A DNA stretch of 46,055 bases, taken from positions 1-46,055 of the forward strand of contig CALMSN010000222.1 of NCBI GenBank assembly GCA_937872325.1, written 5' to 3'. Position numbers and translations under genes: made by a program. The DNA is from an uncultured Xanthobacter sp. GTDB taxonomy: Bacteria > Pseudomonadota > Alphaproteobacteria > Rhizobiales > Xanthobacteraceae. Shown here piece after piece: positions 7,732 through 16,534 of this stretch (position 1 is the stretch's first letter; each line of letters starts with the position of its first letter). The notes under the pieces were generated by a model. That model did no database searches and had not been told where the DNA came from. It worked only from the letters and a program-made list of their open reading frames with translations.

Positions 7732-8658
7732 CTACGGCAGCAGCGTCTGTGGCGTCGTCCACGTGTCGCCATGGAGGTCGCCACCAGCGCCGAAGGCGGC
7801 AGCGAACATTGCCTGATCCTTGGCGAGAGCGGTGGCAAATTCTTCCGCCGGAGTTCCTCCCGTCCCGCCGTGGGCACGAGATGTATAACGCAGATCCTCG
7901 ATCTTGCTCCGATACCAGACCAGGCTCGACGCTTTATTCACGTTGGCGGTGGCCCACTCATAAGCTCGCCCGATGATCGCTGCCGCCGATCGCACCGTCG
8001 AGATGGAGGCGGGCTTCGTACCGGTCCATGCACTGACCGCGCCCGCGACCAGGACCGGCGTGCCGATCGCCGGGATTGCGACGGGCGTGCGCCCCAGATT
8101 GGCCACCGCGGCAGGCGGGATCAGGTTCTCGGCTCGGAAGATCGTGTTCCCGAGGGGGTTGCTTGTGGCATGGGACGAATACATGAGGTTACTCATGGGC
8201 GTCGTGTTGCCTGCCCCCTCGGCCCGGGTGCGAACGCACCACATGGAAAAATACAGTGCCCCGCCGGGAATCGCGTCGAGGATGTATTGGTCCAGCGCGC
8301 TCGGCAGATCGATGCCCCACGCATCCGTGCCGGAGGTCTGACCCACCTGCGAGGACACCACATGGACCCCGCCGCGCGCGGTCCGCTCCACTCGCAGCGA
8401 AGCGTCACCGGCACTGCGTGTGTAGATCAGCGGCAAATCCATATTCGCCGCCACCCCACCGGTCCGCAGCGCCGCCACCTCGCGGGCCACGTTCGGGATG
8501 GTGCCTGCGGTTGGGACTACATTGGGCGTAGTGAATCCACCGGCTGGATGGCGACAATCAGCGAGAAGGAGTGTGCCGGGGGACATTCCTCCGTCTGGCA
8601 TCAGATAACCGAAGGGAGCTGCAGGCAGAGTATAGTCAATGACGGTTGCAAAAATCAT
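7732..8658 (-). CDS. Unknown protein between fibre and sheath genes, possible receptor-binding or fibre accessory protein
   Basis: A 308-residue protein that I do not recognise. It starts MIFATVIDYTLPAAPFGYLM four bases after the fibre gene stop, and it is rich in Ala, Gly, Thr and Ser with short beta-like stretches (DLPLIYTRSAGDASLRVE). Its place, after two fibre-type genes and before the sheath gene, is where P2-like phages carry fibre-assembly chaperones or extra adhesins. It lacks the compact helical look of a chaperone, so an adhesin or fibre-tip protein is favoured as an inference. Confidence 0.65.
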   Translation of the reverse strand: MIFATVIDYTLPAAPFGYLMPDGGMSPGTLLLADCRHPAGGFTTPNVVPTAGTIPNVAREVAALRTGGVAANMDLPLIYTRSAGDASLRVERTARGGVHVVSSQVGQTSGTDAWGIDLPSALDQYILDAIPGGALYFSMWCVRTRAEGAGNTTPMSNLMYSSHATSNPLGNTIFRAENLIPPAAVANLGRTPVAIPAIGTPVLVAGAVSAWTGTKPASISTVRSAAAIIGRAYEWATANVNKASSLVWYRSKIEDLRYTSRAHGGTGGTPAEEFATALAKDQAMFAAAFGAGGDLHGDTWTTPQTLLP

Positions 8659-8661
8659 GGA

Positions 8662-10284
8662 TCACCAGCCCTTGGCCCGCATGACGCGAGCGATGAAAGT
8701 GCCGGCCACGATGTTGGCCGAGCCATTGAGATGGAGGGTGTCGCCGCTCCCGACACGAAGCGAGCGGGGGATCGTATCGGCGGCCATGTCTGTCAGGTCG
8801 TCGGCGGTCGGCGGGATGCCCGCCTCCGAGAGCCCGCTGTCGATGAGGTATCGCCGCACGTCGACATAGCAATCGCCGAAGAGACGTGAGAGGTCACCGT
8901 TGAGTGCCAGGATGCTCGTGTGGGCTGAGGACCCGGCGACCTCGGTCACGCTATTGACGACCGACAGAACCAGCACACGCACCTGCCGGGTCGACAGGTA
9001 GTCGACCATCGAGAGGATGTCGGCGATAACCGTGGCGCGATTCGCATGGTTATTGCGGCCAGACCAAATCAAAAGCGTCTTCACGCGGTTGTCGCTGGCC
9101 CAGCTCGGTACAAAGATTGAGCCGGGTGGACATGCGACCGCATCACCGCTCCCGATGCGGCTGAAGGTGTAGACGAGGCTGCCATCAATGGTCAGCGTCC
9201 CTTGCACACCGGCCAGCGTCCCGACGACGGACCACACGTTGTGCAGGACGTGCGGCGCCACCGAAGTGCAGGTGACGCTGCCCGAGGAAGGGATCGCGTC
9301 ACCTGACACGGTGACCGCGATTGGAATGCCGCCCTGCCTGCCGGCGACTTGTGTCGACGTCTGGCCGCCCACGCCTCGGTTCTCGACCGGCCGCCCGAGC
9401 GCAGCGGCTACGGCAGCGGGCAAAGTGGTGCCCCAGGCCGCATTGCCCTGGATCATCGAGTCGCCGAACGCGACCACGTCGGGGGTCGGGAAAAACGTAG
9501 ATAGAAGTGGATCGGTGGCAGAGGCGATTACGGCCGACGGGATGATCGCTGCGTCATCCAGGGCCACCACCATGCGCCCTTTCTGGGTAAATCCATACAG
9601 CAGCCTCCCGTCGCGGTCGCAGGCGCCGGATATGTACCCACCGGCCGCCGCCAGTTCCCGCCATCCAGATCCGCTCGGGGCGAGGCGCCCGCCCACGGCG
9701 GCTTCGATGGGCGCCGCCGGGATGATGGCATCCGCCGCGAGCTTGGCCCGCAGCTCGCCGGCCAGATTGAGCCCCCCGGCAACGCCGCCGGTAATATCAA
9801 TCCAAGGCCACGACCAGTCATAACCCTCCGCCAGAGGGCGGGCTCGCATGGTCGCGAACCGATCATCCAGCGCAGCCTTGAACCCTGCAGGGGTCCCCCA
9901 CCGATCTGTCACGGCGCCTTCGATCATATCCCTCTGCGTGGCAGTTCGGATCCCGATCTGTCCGGAGGACACATACCCATCGCCCGCGCCTGCAGAGACA
10001 TCCTCATCGGTAGCCCTTGTCAGTTGCGCAGCACTCGCGGAGGCGGAAGCGGCGAAGGTGGCCGCAGCCTCCGCGCTTGTCGCGGCCGAACTCGCGGCGG
10101 TCGCCGCAGCCTCTGCGCTCGTGACCGCCGCCTGGGCGCTGACGCTTACCTGATCAGCGGTCACATCGATCGCCGCAGCGGTAGCCTTGGTCTCTTCCAG
10201 CAGAGGGGCGGCCTCGTCCAGCAGCGCGCGGGCCGTCTCCATGCTCGCCTGCGCCACTGTCTCGGTCGTATCAACAGTCGCCAT
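8662..10284 (-). CDS. Tail fibre or spike with SGNH-hydrolase domain
   Basis: A 540-residue protein. Residues 1-95 form an Ala-rich coiled-coil stalk (repeated SAEAAATAAS-type units), followed by a linker. A C-terminal SGNH/GDSL hydrolase then carries the nucleophile motif FGDSM (Ser276), a GRNN block and a terminal GDTLHLNG motif giving Asp515 and His518. Such domains in phage fibres deacetylate surface polysaccharide during adsorption. The ATG at 10284 is one base after the upstream fibre gene; an ATG 39 bases further upstream overlaps that gene and was rejected. Deacetylase specificity is inferred from the fold only. Confidence 0.82.
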   Translation of the reverse strand: MATVDTTETVAQASMETARALLDEAAPLLEETKATAAAIDVTADQVSVSAQAAVTSAEAAATAASSAATSAEAAATFAASASASAAQLTRATDEDVSAGAGDGYVSSGQIGIRTATQRDMIEGAVTDRWGTPAGFKAALDDRFATMRARPLAEGYDWSWPWIDITGGVAGGLNLAGELRAKLAADAIIPAAPIEAAVGGRLAPSGSGWRELAAAGGYISGACDRDGRLLYGFTQKGRMVVALDDAAIIPSAVIASATDPLLSTFFPTPDVVAFGDSMIQGNAAWGTTLPAAVAAALGRPVENRGVGGQTSTQVAGRQGGIPIAVTVSGDAIPSSGSVTCTSVAPHVLHNVWSVVGTLAGVQGTLTIDGSLVYTFSRIGSGDAVACPPGSIFVPSWASDNRVKTLLIWSGRNNHANRATVIADILSMVDYLSTRQVRVLVLSVVNSVTEVAGSSAHTSILALNGDLSRLFGDCYVDVRRYLIDSGLSEAGIPPTADDLTDMAADTIPRSLRVGSGDTLHLNGSANIVAGTFIARVMRAKGW

Positions 10285-10285
10285 G

Positions 10286-11293
10286 TCAGTGTCCCCAGGC
10301 CATCCAGCCGAAATTGCACTCATAGTTGGCGGTCACCCCGCCCAGAGACTTGCGCCGCCGCACCAGCATCGACGTCGTGTCGATCGCTTCGATGGCGAGG
10401 GACCAGGAATTGCCGTTGGCCGTCGCGTCCGGGTCATGGACGGTCGCCGTGGCGGTGAGGCAGGCGACCGGGAAGGGCAGCGGAAACGCGATCGTGGCAT
10501 CGGCGGCGCCGCCGCTGTACCTGCCCCATTGCAGGATCAGCCCCGAAGGCAGCCGCTGGAATCCGTTGACGCCGATCGAGGCAGGCAGCAGCGCGTTCAC
10601 GGCCTGGCCGGTCCGCAGCGGGGTCATCAGCACGTCGGAGACGGCTGCGGTCTCCGCCTGCTCCTGGCTGGCCAGCACCGGCTCGGCGAGACCAGGCAGG
10701 CCCAGATTGCTTCGCCCATGGGCCCGCTGCGGCGCGGTCAGCCCCTGGACCGCATCGACCCGTAGCCGCGCAGCGAGCGATGTCGCGACCGCCGCGGCAA
10801 AGCCGGGGTCGTTGCCCACGGCTCCCGCGAGTGCAACAATCGTCGCAAGACCTGGCGGCGCCGCGCCCCCCAGTATCGCGGCAGATGCGGCGTCGACCAG
10901 AGTCTCAACCGCTTCTGTGGTCGGCCGAGCGTCCCAATCCGCGCGCCGCGCCGGCGTCAGCCAGATGCGCGCGGCCGTCTCGGCCACTGCCGAGGCAGGA
11001 ATCGAGCCGCTGTTGATCTGCTCCACCACGTCCTGCGCCGTGGCGGCGGCTGCCGCCAGCGCTGCAACCTGAGCGGAAAGTGCTGCGAGTTGCGGACCGA
11101 CATTGGCCTCGATCACCGATAGCGCCTGGCCCGTTCCGGTCGCGATCAGCCCTTCGAAGTCTGCGGTGACCCCCTCCATGCCGGCGAGACGGGCGGCGAT
11201 GTCGGCGAGAACAGCATTCCAGGTCGCGACATCGAGGCGGGTGTCGAGGTTGCCCTGATAGTTGTTAGATCGGCTCGGCTGAGGCGATGGCAT
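10286..11293 (-). CDS. Tail fibre protein with gp53-like C-terminal domain
   Basis: A 335-residue fibre. The N-terminus (PSRSNNYQGNLDTRL) is followed by an Ala-rich helical shaft (residues 55-180). The C-terminal receptor-binding module begins NGFQRLPSGLILQWGRYSG and continues FPLPFPVACLTATATV, the signature of the gp53-like fibre tip domain. It lies at the fibre (P2 H) position after tail protein I and the large baseplate protein. Its start overlaps the small upstream ORF by 29 bases. Confidence 0.85.
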   Translation of the reverse strand: MPSPQPSRSNNYQGNLDTRLDVATWNAVLADIAARLAGMEGVTADFEGLIATGTGQALSVIEANVGPQLAALSAQVAALAAAAATAQDVVEQINSGSIPASAVAETAARIWLTPARRADWDARPTTEAVETLVDAASAAILGGAAPPGLATIVALAGAVGNDPGFAAAVATSLAARLRVDAVQGLTAPQRAHGRSNLGLPGLAEPVLASQEQAETAAVSDVLMTPLRTGQAVNALLPASIGVNGFQRLPSGLILQWGRYSGGAADATIAFPLPFPVACLTATATVHDPDATANGNSWSLAIEAIDTTSMLVRRRKSLGGVTANYECNFGWMAWGH

Positions 11294-11441
11294 CGGCGCC
11301 GTGCTCCCTGACGATGTCGTTGAGGAGCGCGCCTGTCATCTCGTGATCGGCGCGCGGCGAGAAGCGCAGGGGGATGGGGCCGAGGCGCACCACGATAGCG
11401 AGGCGCACGCGGTAGATCTGCTCCGGGCTGTAAGAGGTCAT
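11265..11441 (-). CDS. Small protein between baseplate and fibre genes
   Basis: A 58-residue reading frame, MTSYSPEQIYRVRLAI..., preceded by AAGGGA seven bases upstream of its ATG. It contains IPLRFSPRADHE and ends ADAIASAEPI. The high coding-like composition, good ribosome site and tight packing between two tail genes make it likely real. The function is not recognised; small fibre-linker or chaperone roles occur at this position in other phages. Confidence 0.65.
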   Translation of the reverse strand: MTSYSPEQIYRVRLAIVVRLGPIPLRFSPRADHEMTGALLNDIVREHGADAIASAEPI

Positions 11442-11452
11442 TGAACGGTCCC

Positions 11453-13702
11453 TTAAAGAGCGTACATCGCGACGCTCTCCACAAACGGGAGATCGGAGAT
11501 GTCGGTGGTGGACATCTCGACCCGGGCGCGGGCCGAGCTGGCCGGTGCCGCCAGGGTGAAGGTGCTCAGAAGCCGCCGCTTGTCCGGGTTGTCCGGATCG
11601 ACGCTGATGCTGGTTGCGGCCGGCGTCAGCACATCGGCACCGACCATCAGCCGGTTGGCGGCGGTATGCTTTGCGACGTCATAGGCATCCACAACGGTTT
11701 CGAGCTGGACGTTGGATGTCGCGATCCCGAAATTATGCGCCTTCGCAACTGCCGCCATGGTGCTGCGCGGCCGGAACGTCTCGCCGCGAGCGCTGGCATC
11801 CATCACGATGGCGGGCATCAGGTCGGTCGTGCCGGCGAATACAGCACGCAGGCGCACCAGGGCCGGCAGGCCCGGCAGCGGATCGGCATCGCCCTCGTCG
11901 ACCGCGATCGGCGTCCAGCTGGTCGCTCCGCTCGGCTGCACCTCCCAGGTGAGGCTGGTGCCACCAGGTGCCCACCCGGCGGTGAGAATGCGTATTTCCG
12001 TCATGCCGTTTTCGAGGGTCAACGGCTGCATTTCCACCGCCGTGCGCGTGGCAGCGAAACGGGCGGCGTTGATCCGCATCGCGAAGTCCCGCGTCGCCTC
12101 GCCCATGGCGAAGGCGCCGTCGGTGAACAAGAACATGGTGCCCTGGGCAAATTTGTTGCCGGAGACCGTCGCCAGCGCGTGGTTGCCGGTGGTCACCAGG
12201 ACGAAAGCGTAGCGCGCGCCACTGTCGAGAAGAGACGGACGGAACGCGAACCTGCTCCAGCCGGTGGTGATCTGCGCTGGCGCAAGGGATGTGTTGGCGA
12301 TCACCTTGGTGAGATCAGGCGCCCCGCTCTCGGTGCACTCGCAAATCATCAGATGCACATCACCGGTGGAGCCTACCCGGACGAAGTCCAGGTCGACGGA
12401 CGTGAGGATCATCGGCTGCGCGTTCAGCCAGGTCTGCGCATAGGTGGAGCCATTGACGCCCACCTCGTCCGACACCTCGTCCCAATATGTCTCCAGCCAC
12501 TCGCGCTTGATCACCTTGGCGTAGGTCACAAACCTGAAGCCCGGAATCTTGCCCCGGACCCGCGTCACCTCAAAAGTCTCACCCTTGCGGGTGAAGAGCG
12601 CGCCGGGGACCTTGTCGCGCAGCCACCATGCGATGTTGTCGCAGCGGGTGACTGTCTTGCCGTATTCGATCGAGGTGCGGGCAATCTGCCGCTCCACCGC
12701 CGTCGACACGGTGTGCACGAGCTGCGAGACGTTGACAGAGCCGCCGTCTCCCTCGACCTCGATCCGGGTCACCTCCTCCCAGTCGGGCATCAGCAGCGTG
12801 CCGGCGAGGCGGATCGCCGGCGAGGCCGGATCGAGCAGGGCAAGCTGGGCGTCGCGCTCCGCCGCCCAGCCAAAGCGCAGCCCCTCATGAACCCGGGCGA
12901 GCCAGGCTGCGTGCGCCGTATCCCATTCGTCCGGGAGCAACGCCGGCTCGAACCAGTACGCCACCGCATCTTCGGGCACAGCCGCGTCGCGCCGCAGGAT
13001 CGCGAGATCCCGCTTGATCTGGCGCATGATGTCCGGGTGCGGGATGTCGCCGAGGCGGGCGGCGATGTTGGCGACGTCGGTCTCCAGCGTGGTGGTCCGC
13101 CGGATGGTGGCATCGACGTCGGCCTCGATCCGGGCGAGACGACCCTCGACTTCGTAGAGCCCCTTTATCCGGCTCGCATTGTCCATCTCCACCGCCACAA
13201 TGCCGGTAGGCGCGAGCTCGACGTAAGCAAGGCAGCACTCGTGGGCGGCGATCACCGGCTTGAGCGGCGTGGGCGAAGCCAACGCCTGCTGGATCACGAT
13301 CTCCACATGGCGACGCTCCACCTTTGGCACCGCCTGGGAGACCGTATCACCGGTCTCCGCGTCGACCTCGATCATGCGCTGTTCGGAGACGGTCTCTGCA
13401 GCACCGCGCAGCAAAAGGGCGATCCACCGGCGGTCGCCCAGTACGAGCGGCAGGTGAACCTGAAGGTTGAGCGGGATCGCGACGTCGGCTGCGTAGAGGA
13501 CATCGCCGACGAAGAGGTTCCCCGGATTGATGCGGATCTCCACCGCGCTGTCCTGCGACACAGTGAAGGCCGACCAATGGTGCGGATAGCCCAGCGCCGC
13601 ACCTGCCAACGCGGCGTCGCCGTCCCGGCCGTACTCGCCGATGCGGTCAAAGTCCGTGGGCTGGGCAACCTCCGCCTCGGCAAACTTGATGATCTTGCTC
13701 AT
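11453..13702 (-). CDS. Large baseplate or tail structural protein
   Basis: A 749-residue protein starting MSKIIKFAEAEVAQPTDFD. The N-terminal half has a helical segment (VEGRLARIEADVDATIRRTT) that looks like a short coiled coil and a WEEV...VEGDGGSVNVSQLV region. The C-terminal half is rich in beta strands with TWLNAQPMILTSVDLDFVRV, ARYAFVLVTTGNHALATVSG and a fibronectin-like stretch. It lies between tail protein I and the fibres and is probably a baseplate-to-fibre adaptor. An in-frame upstream extension to 14209 is Arg/Pro-rich, overlaps gene I and was discarded. Confidence 0.75.
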   Translation of the reverse strand: MSKIIKFAEAEVAQPTDFDRIGEYGRDGDAALAGAALGYPHHWSAFTVSQDSAVEIRINPGNLFVGDVLYAADVAIPLNLQVHLPLVLGDRRWIALLLRGAAETVSEQRMIEVDAETGDTVSQAVPKVERRHVEIVIQQALASPTPLKPVIAAHECCLAYVELAPTGIVAVEMDNASRIKGLYEVEGRLARIEADVDATIRRTTTLETDVANIAARLGDIPHPDIMRQIKRDLAILRRDAAVPEDAVAYWFEPALLPDEWDTAHAAWLARVHEGLRFGWAAERDAQLALLDPASPAIRLAGTLLMPDWEEVTRIEVEGDGGSVNVSQLVHTVSTAVERQIARTSIEYGKTVTRCDNIAWWLRDKVPGALFTRKGETFEVTRVRGKIPGFRFVTYAKVIKREWLETYWDEVSDEVGVNGSTYAQTWLNAQPMILTSVDLDFVRVGSTGDVHLMICECTESGAPDLTKVIANTSLAPAQITTGWSRFAFRPSLLDSGARYAFVLVTTGNHALATVSGNKFAQGTMFLFTDGAFAMGEATRDFAMRINAARFAATRTAVEMQPLTLENGMTEIRILTAGWAPGGTSLTWEVQPSGATSWTPIAVDEGDADPLPGLPALVRLRAVFAGTTDLMPAIVMDASARGETFRPRSTMAAVAKAHNFGIATSNVQLETVVDAYDVAKHTAANRLMVGADVLTPAATSISVDPDNPDKRRLLSTFTLAAPASSARARVEMSTTDISDLPFVESVAMYAL

Positions 13703-13710
13703 CCGAACCT

Positions 13711-14349
13711 CTACAGACGGTGGCGCGGCACATAGCCGCCAAGGGTATGGGTGCCGTCGAGCGCGGGTGCGTCGCCCAGGGTCAAGGGACGAAACCTGCC
13801 GTGGTCGACGCGGTACTCGGTCTCGGGGGCCTTCGCGGCACAAAGGGCGATGAGGGTCCGGCGCAGGGGCTCCCGGGTAGGCGTGTTCAACGTCCCACGG
13901 GCGATCTTGCCGCGACCGAGGACAAGGGCGCGCCGCGGCGTTCGGGTCTCCACCGCCACCAGGTGGCGGGCGAGATGCGCGGGATGGCCGATAGGCGTGC
14001 GGCCGATACGCGCGCCTCCCATCACGAAGCGGGCCGGATAGGCGACCACATGGCGCAGCTGCGCATCCACGTAGCCGAGAAGCGGGCCTGTAGCCGCCCG
14101 GGTGCCGACCTTCCCGGCCAGTTGCGGCGCCTCGGCAATGACCTGGCGCTTGCGCGCCTCGCCCCAGTCCGCGAACCAGATCAGCACGCCGTCGTGAACC
14201 GCCAGCCAAGGCAGAAACCGCACCGGCGCCATCGCCGGGTCCACCACCGCGCGGATGGGCACCGACAGGTCGTCGGCCATCGCGGCGGCGAGCGCGATCT
14301 CGATGGGGGTGGCGGCATTGCGCAGCAGCGCAGAGGGGTCACCGCTCAT
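13711..14349 (-). CDS. I: Tail protein I
   Basis: A 212-residue baseplate protein of the P2 I family. The diagnostic N-terminal part is LLRNAATPIEIALAAAMAD followed by DPAMAPVRFLPWLAVHDGVLIW (the P-x-x-x-LPWLA signature). It follows gene J with an ATGA overlap. The C-terminal half is basic and less conserved. It contributes to the baseplate wedge with J and W. Confidence 0.9.
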   Translation of the reverse strand: MSGDPSALLRNAATPIEIALAAAMADDLSVPIRAVVDPAMAPVRFLPWLAVHDGVLIWFADWGEARKRQVIAEAPQLAGKVGTRAATGPLLGYVDAQLRHVVAYPARFVMGGARIGRTPIGHPAHLARHLVAVETRTPRRALVLGRGKIARGTLNTPTREPLRRTLIALCAAKAPETEYRVDHGRFRPLTLGDAPALDGTHTLGGYVPRHRL

Positions 14350-15272
14350 GCCGCAACCTCGACCGAGATGTCCGCGGCGGTGAGCACCGGGACCGCGTAG
14401 GGGTGAGCCGGGATGTCCTCAGCGGGCGAAAAGATGTCGGCGCGCAGCACGGAAAGGCCATAGGCCGCGCTCGCCAACAGGTCTCGCGGCACCTCCGCGC
14501 CGGCATAGAGCCGTGCGGCGCCCGCGGCGCCGACTCGCGTCTCCACCTCGGCCCGGACCGCCTCCGGGTCGGGGCCTTGGGGGATCCTGATGGTCATGGC
14601 GACGGAATAGGTCCGGCGCTGCGCCGCCATGACGTTGACGCAGGTCGCTTCCGGCTTGACGTGGTCGCGGCGCACCGCAGTGCGCACCCGCGCGATCTGC
14701 TCCGGAGTGGGCTCATCGCCCGCCGGTCCGACCAGGACAATATCCGTATCGCCCCGACGGCCGTGCACTGCCCGGCCGATGACTTTCGCGTCAAGAAGAG
14801 CTGGCCAGGCGGTGAGCGCCTCGTAGAGATACCGCGCAGCACTGCCGGCCGATGGTCGGGCGAAGGCGAGCAGGTAGCGCCGGAGCAGCCGAGCGTCGCT
14901 CTCCATCAGCGCCGGCTCCGTCGCGGTCGCGGGCCGCAGGGTGAGGCGCTCGACGCCGAGCCGGGCGACCACGTTGTCCAGGTCGGGGCCGAGGGCCAGC
15001 GGGGCGAGCACCGCCGCCACCGCATCATTGACACGGGCGCGGTCCAGGAGCCTCAGGTAGGACCACGGCTGGCTCGCCAGCACCGCGGGATCCGATCGCG
15101 TCGCGCCCACGTCGTAAGGTGGCAGGGTGGCGTCCTTGGTCCGCAACACCTCCCACGCCGCCTTGAAGCGGGCAATAAAGCCGCTTTGAAGGGACTTGTA
15201 ATCGAGATCCTCGATCGCCAGCGGCCGCGGCAGCCGGGAGAGGTCGATGAAAGTGTTTAGGGGAACGCTCAT
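14346..15272 (-). CDS. J: Baseplate assembly protein J
   Basis: A 308-residue Baseplate_J family protein: N-terminal LSRLPRPLAIEDLDYKSL, a middle ESDARLLRRYLLAFARPSAG and a C-terminal part with YSVAMTIRIPQGPDPEAVRA. It forms the baseplate wedge core of P2-like contractile tails. It overlaps the W gene by four bases on one side and gene I on the other. Confidence 0.9.
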   Translation of the reverse strand: MSVPLNTFIDLSRLPRPLAIEDLDYKSLQSGFIARFKAAWEVLRTKDATLPPYDVGATRSDPAVLASQPWSYLRLLDRARVNDAVAAVLAPLALGPDLDNVVARLGVERLTLRPATATEPALMESDARLLRRYLLAFARPSAGSAARYLYEALTAWPALLDAKVIGRAVHGRRGDTDIVLVGPAGDEPTPEQIARVRTAVRRDHVKPEATCVNVMAAQRRTYSVAMTIRIPQGPDPEAVRAEVETRVGAAGAARLYAGAEVPRDLLASAAYGLSVLRADIFSPAEDIPAHPYAVPVLTAADISVEVAA

Positions 15273-15682
15273 GACGCCCCCGCCCGTACGCCGGCCGCCT
15301 CGCCGGCCGCCAGCACGAAGACACCGTCCCGGGGTTCAACAAGGTCGTAATTGCCGAGACGACCCTCAGGGTAATAGTCACCCCACAGGCCAAGATGCAG
15401 GGCTCCCTGCCGGTCGGCCTTGACCAGTTGCAGCCGGGAAATGCGATACTCAGGCTCTTCGCGGTGCACCGCCTCGGTGGCGTCCTGGTAGATCCGCAGC
15501 ACCACGGGAGCAACCAGGTTGTCGCCGAGATGGCTCACCAGCTCGGCCCCGAAATCGAGCGCCATCACGCACTCACCAACCTGTGTCTCCAGGATGATGC
15601 CAATGGACTGGGCGCAGTGCGGCCAACCCGACAGAGGGCGGCCGTTGCGACCATCGATCCCGGTGCGGTAGCGGATCGCCAT
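15269..15682 (-). CDS. W: Baseplate protein W (gp25-like)
   Basis: A 137-residue GPW/gp25 family protein. It begins with a typical IRYRTGIDGRNGRPLSGWPH followed by SIGIILETQVGE and RISRLQLVKADRQG. Homologues act as the lysozyme-like wedge component that attaches J to the tail hub. It is placed between the V spike region and J, as in P2. Confidence 0.9.
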   Translation of the reverse strand: MAIRYRTGIDGRNGRPLSGWPHCAQSIGIILETQVGECVMALDFGAELVSHLGDNLVAPVVLRIYQDATEAVHREEPEYRISRLQLVKADRQGALHLGLWGDYYPEGRLGNYDLVEPRDGVFVLAAGEAAGVRAGAS

Positions 15683-15683
15683 G

Positions 15684-15974
15684 TCAGGTCCCGGATGAGG
15701 CCTTGCGGGCCTTGCGGGGCGCGCCAGCCGGCGGTGCCTGCGCAGCCTCTTCGGACGAAGACGGCTCGCCGCCGCGGGCGCGCGTCCTCAGATCCCGAAG
15801 CTGCGCACTGTCCTCGCTCCATGCCTGGGACAACGTTTGCCCCTCCGGAACAAGTGTGCCCTGCTGCAGCTCATAGGCGGCTTCTGCAGGAGTGAGCTCC
15901 AGCACATCCCCGGGCTTGGCGCGGCGGCCGGCGACGCGGGATCCAGCCCGGTCGGTGACAGCGTATCGGCTCAT
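15684..15974 (-). CDS. Small protein between spike V and W
   Basis: A 96-residue protein. The N-terminal half (SRYAVTDRAGSRVAGRRAKPGDVLELTPAEAAYELQQG) looks like a small compact domain also seen near capsid or tail genes of other phages. The C-terminal half is low complexity and basic (SSSEEAAQAPPAGAPRKARK). It overlaps V by four bases. The domain somewhat resembles the C-terminal part of the 18416-18886 product. The function is unknown. Confidence 0.7.
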   Translation of the reverse strand: MSRYAVTDRAGSRVAGRRAKPGDVLELTPAEAAYELQQGTLVPEGQTLSQAWSEDSAQLRDLRTRARGGEPSSSEEAAQAPPAGAPRKARKASSGT

Positions 15975-16534
15975 GTGACATAGACCTTTTCGGCGGGAGA
16001 CAAGTCGTCGCGCAAAGCGCGGCGAGCGGCATCGGGGGAGCCGAGCTTGAGGGTGCCATCGGCAACGATGCTCTCGGCCTTCGTCGTGACCTTGCCGTCG
16101 GCGATGGTGATGCTGGCATCGCCCACGGTCGCGACGATCCTGCCGTCGGCGATGGTGAGACGGGCGCCTCCGCGCTCGATGACGACATCCTCCTCGCCCG
16201 CTGGCGCCGGATGGTCCTGGTCGTAGGCGCCCCACTGGGCAAGGCTGTCCGCCCCGACGACGCCGGCCGCCGACATCAGATACATCTGCTCGCCCTCCGA
16301 GGGACGGATCTTGATCTTGAGAGCCCCGGCGCTCGCCGGCTGCACCCTGACCCAGGGTGAAAGCACCTTGCGACCGCTCTCCGGGTCCTCCCCGAAGTCG
16401 AGACGCACGCGCCAGTCGCCAGCCTCGCTCTTGACCTCGTGGACCTTTCCGGCCATCCGCATCTGCCCCATCTGCCGGCGCAGCCGGGCGACCTCACGCC
16501 GCAGCAGGGCGAGCTCGCTGGCGACTGCGCTCAT
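15971..16534 (-). CDS. V: Baseplate spike protein V
   Basis: A 187-residue Phage_base_V protein. After a short helical start come an OB-like domain (GKVHEVKSEAGDWRVRLDFG ... PWVRVQPASAGALK) and a repetitive beta-helix spike (GGARLTIADGRIVATVGDAS, ITIADGKVTTKAES). It is the tail-tip spike that pierces the outer membrane and binds hub protein D. The usual C-terminal metal-binding HxH tip is not seen, so the tip may be supplied otherwise. Confidence 0.9.
   Translation of the reverse strand: MSAVASELALLRREVARLRRQMGQMRMAGKVHEVKSEAGDWRVRLDFGEDPESGRKVLSPWVRVQPASAGALKIKIRPSEGEQMYLMSAAGVVGADSLAQWGAYDQDHPAPAGEEDVVIERGGARLTIADGRIVATVGDASITIADGKVTTKAESIVADGTLKLGSPDAARRALRDDLSPAEKVYVT

Noticed and set aside
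11441-13735. Long plus-strand open frame (764 codons) opposite the large baseplate gene
   Set aside because: His/Arg/Gly-rich shadow of the minus-strand gene; no family features, and it runs against the operon.
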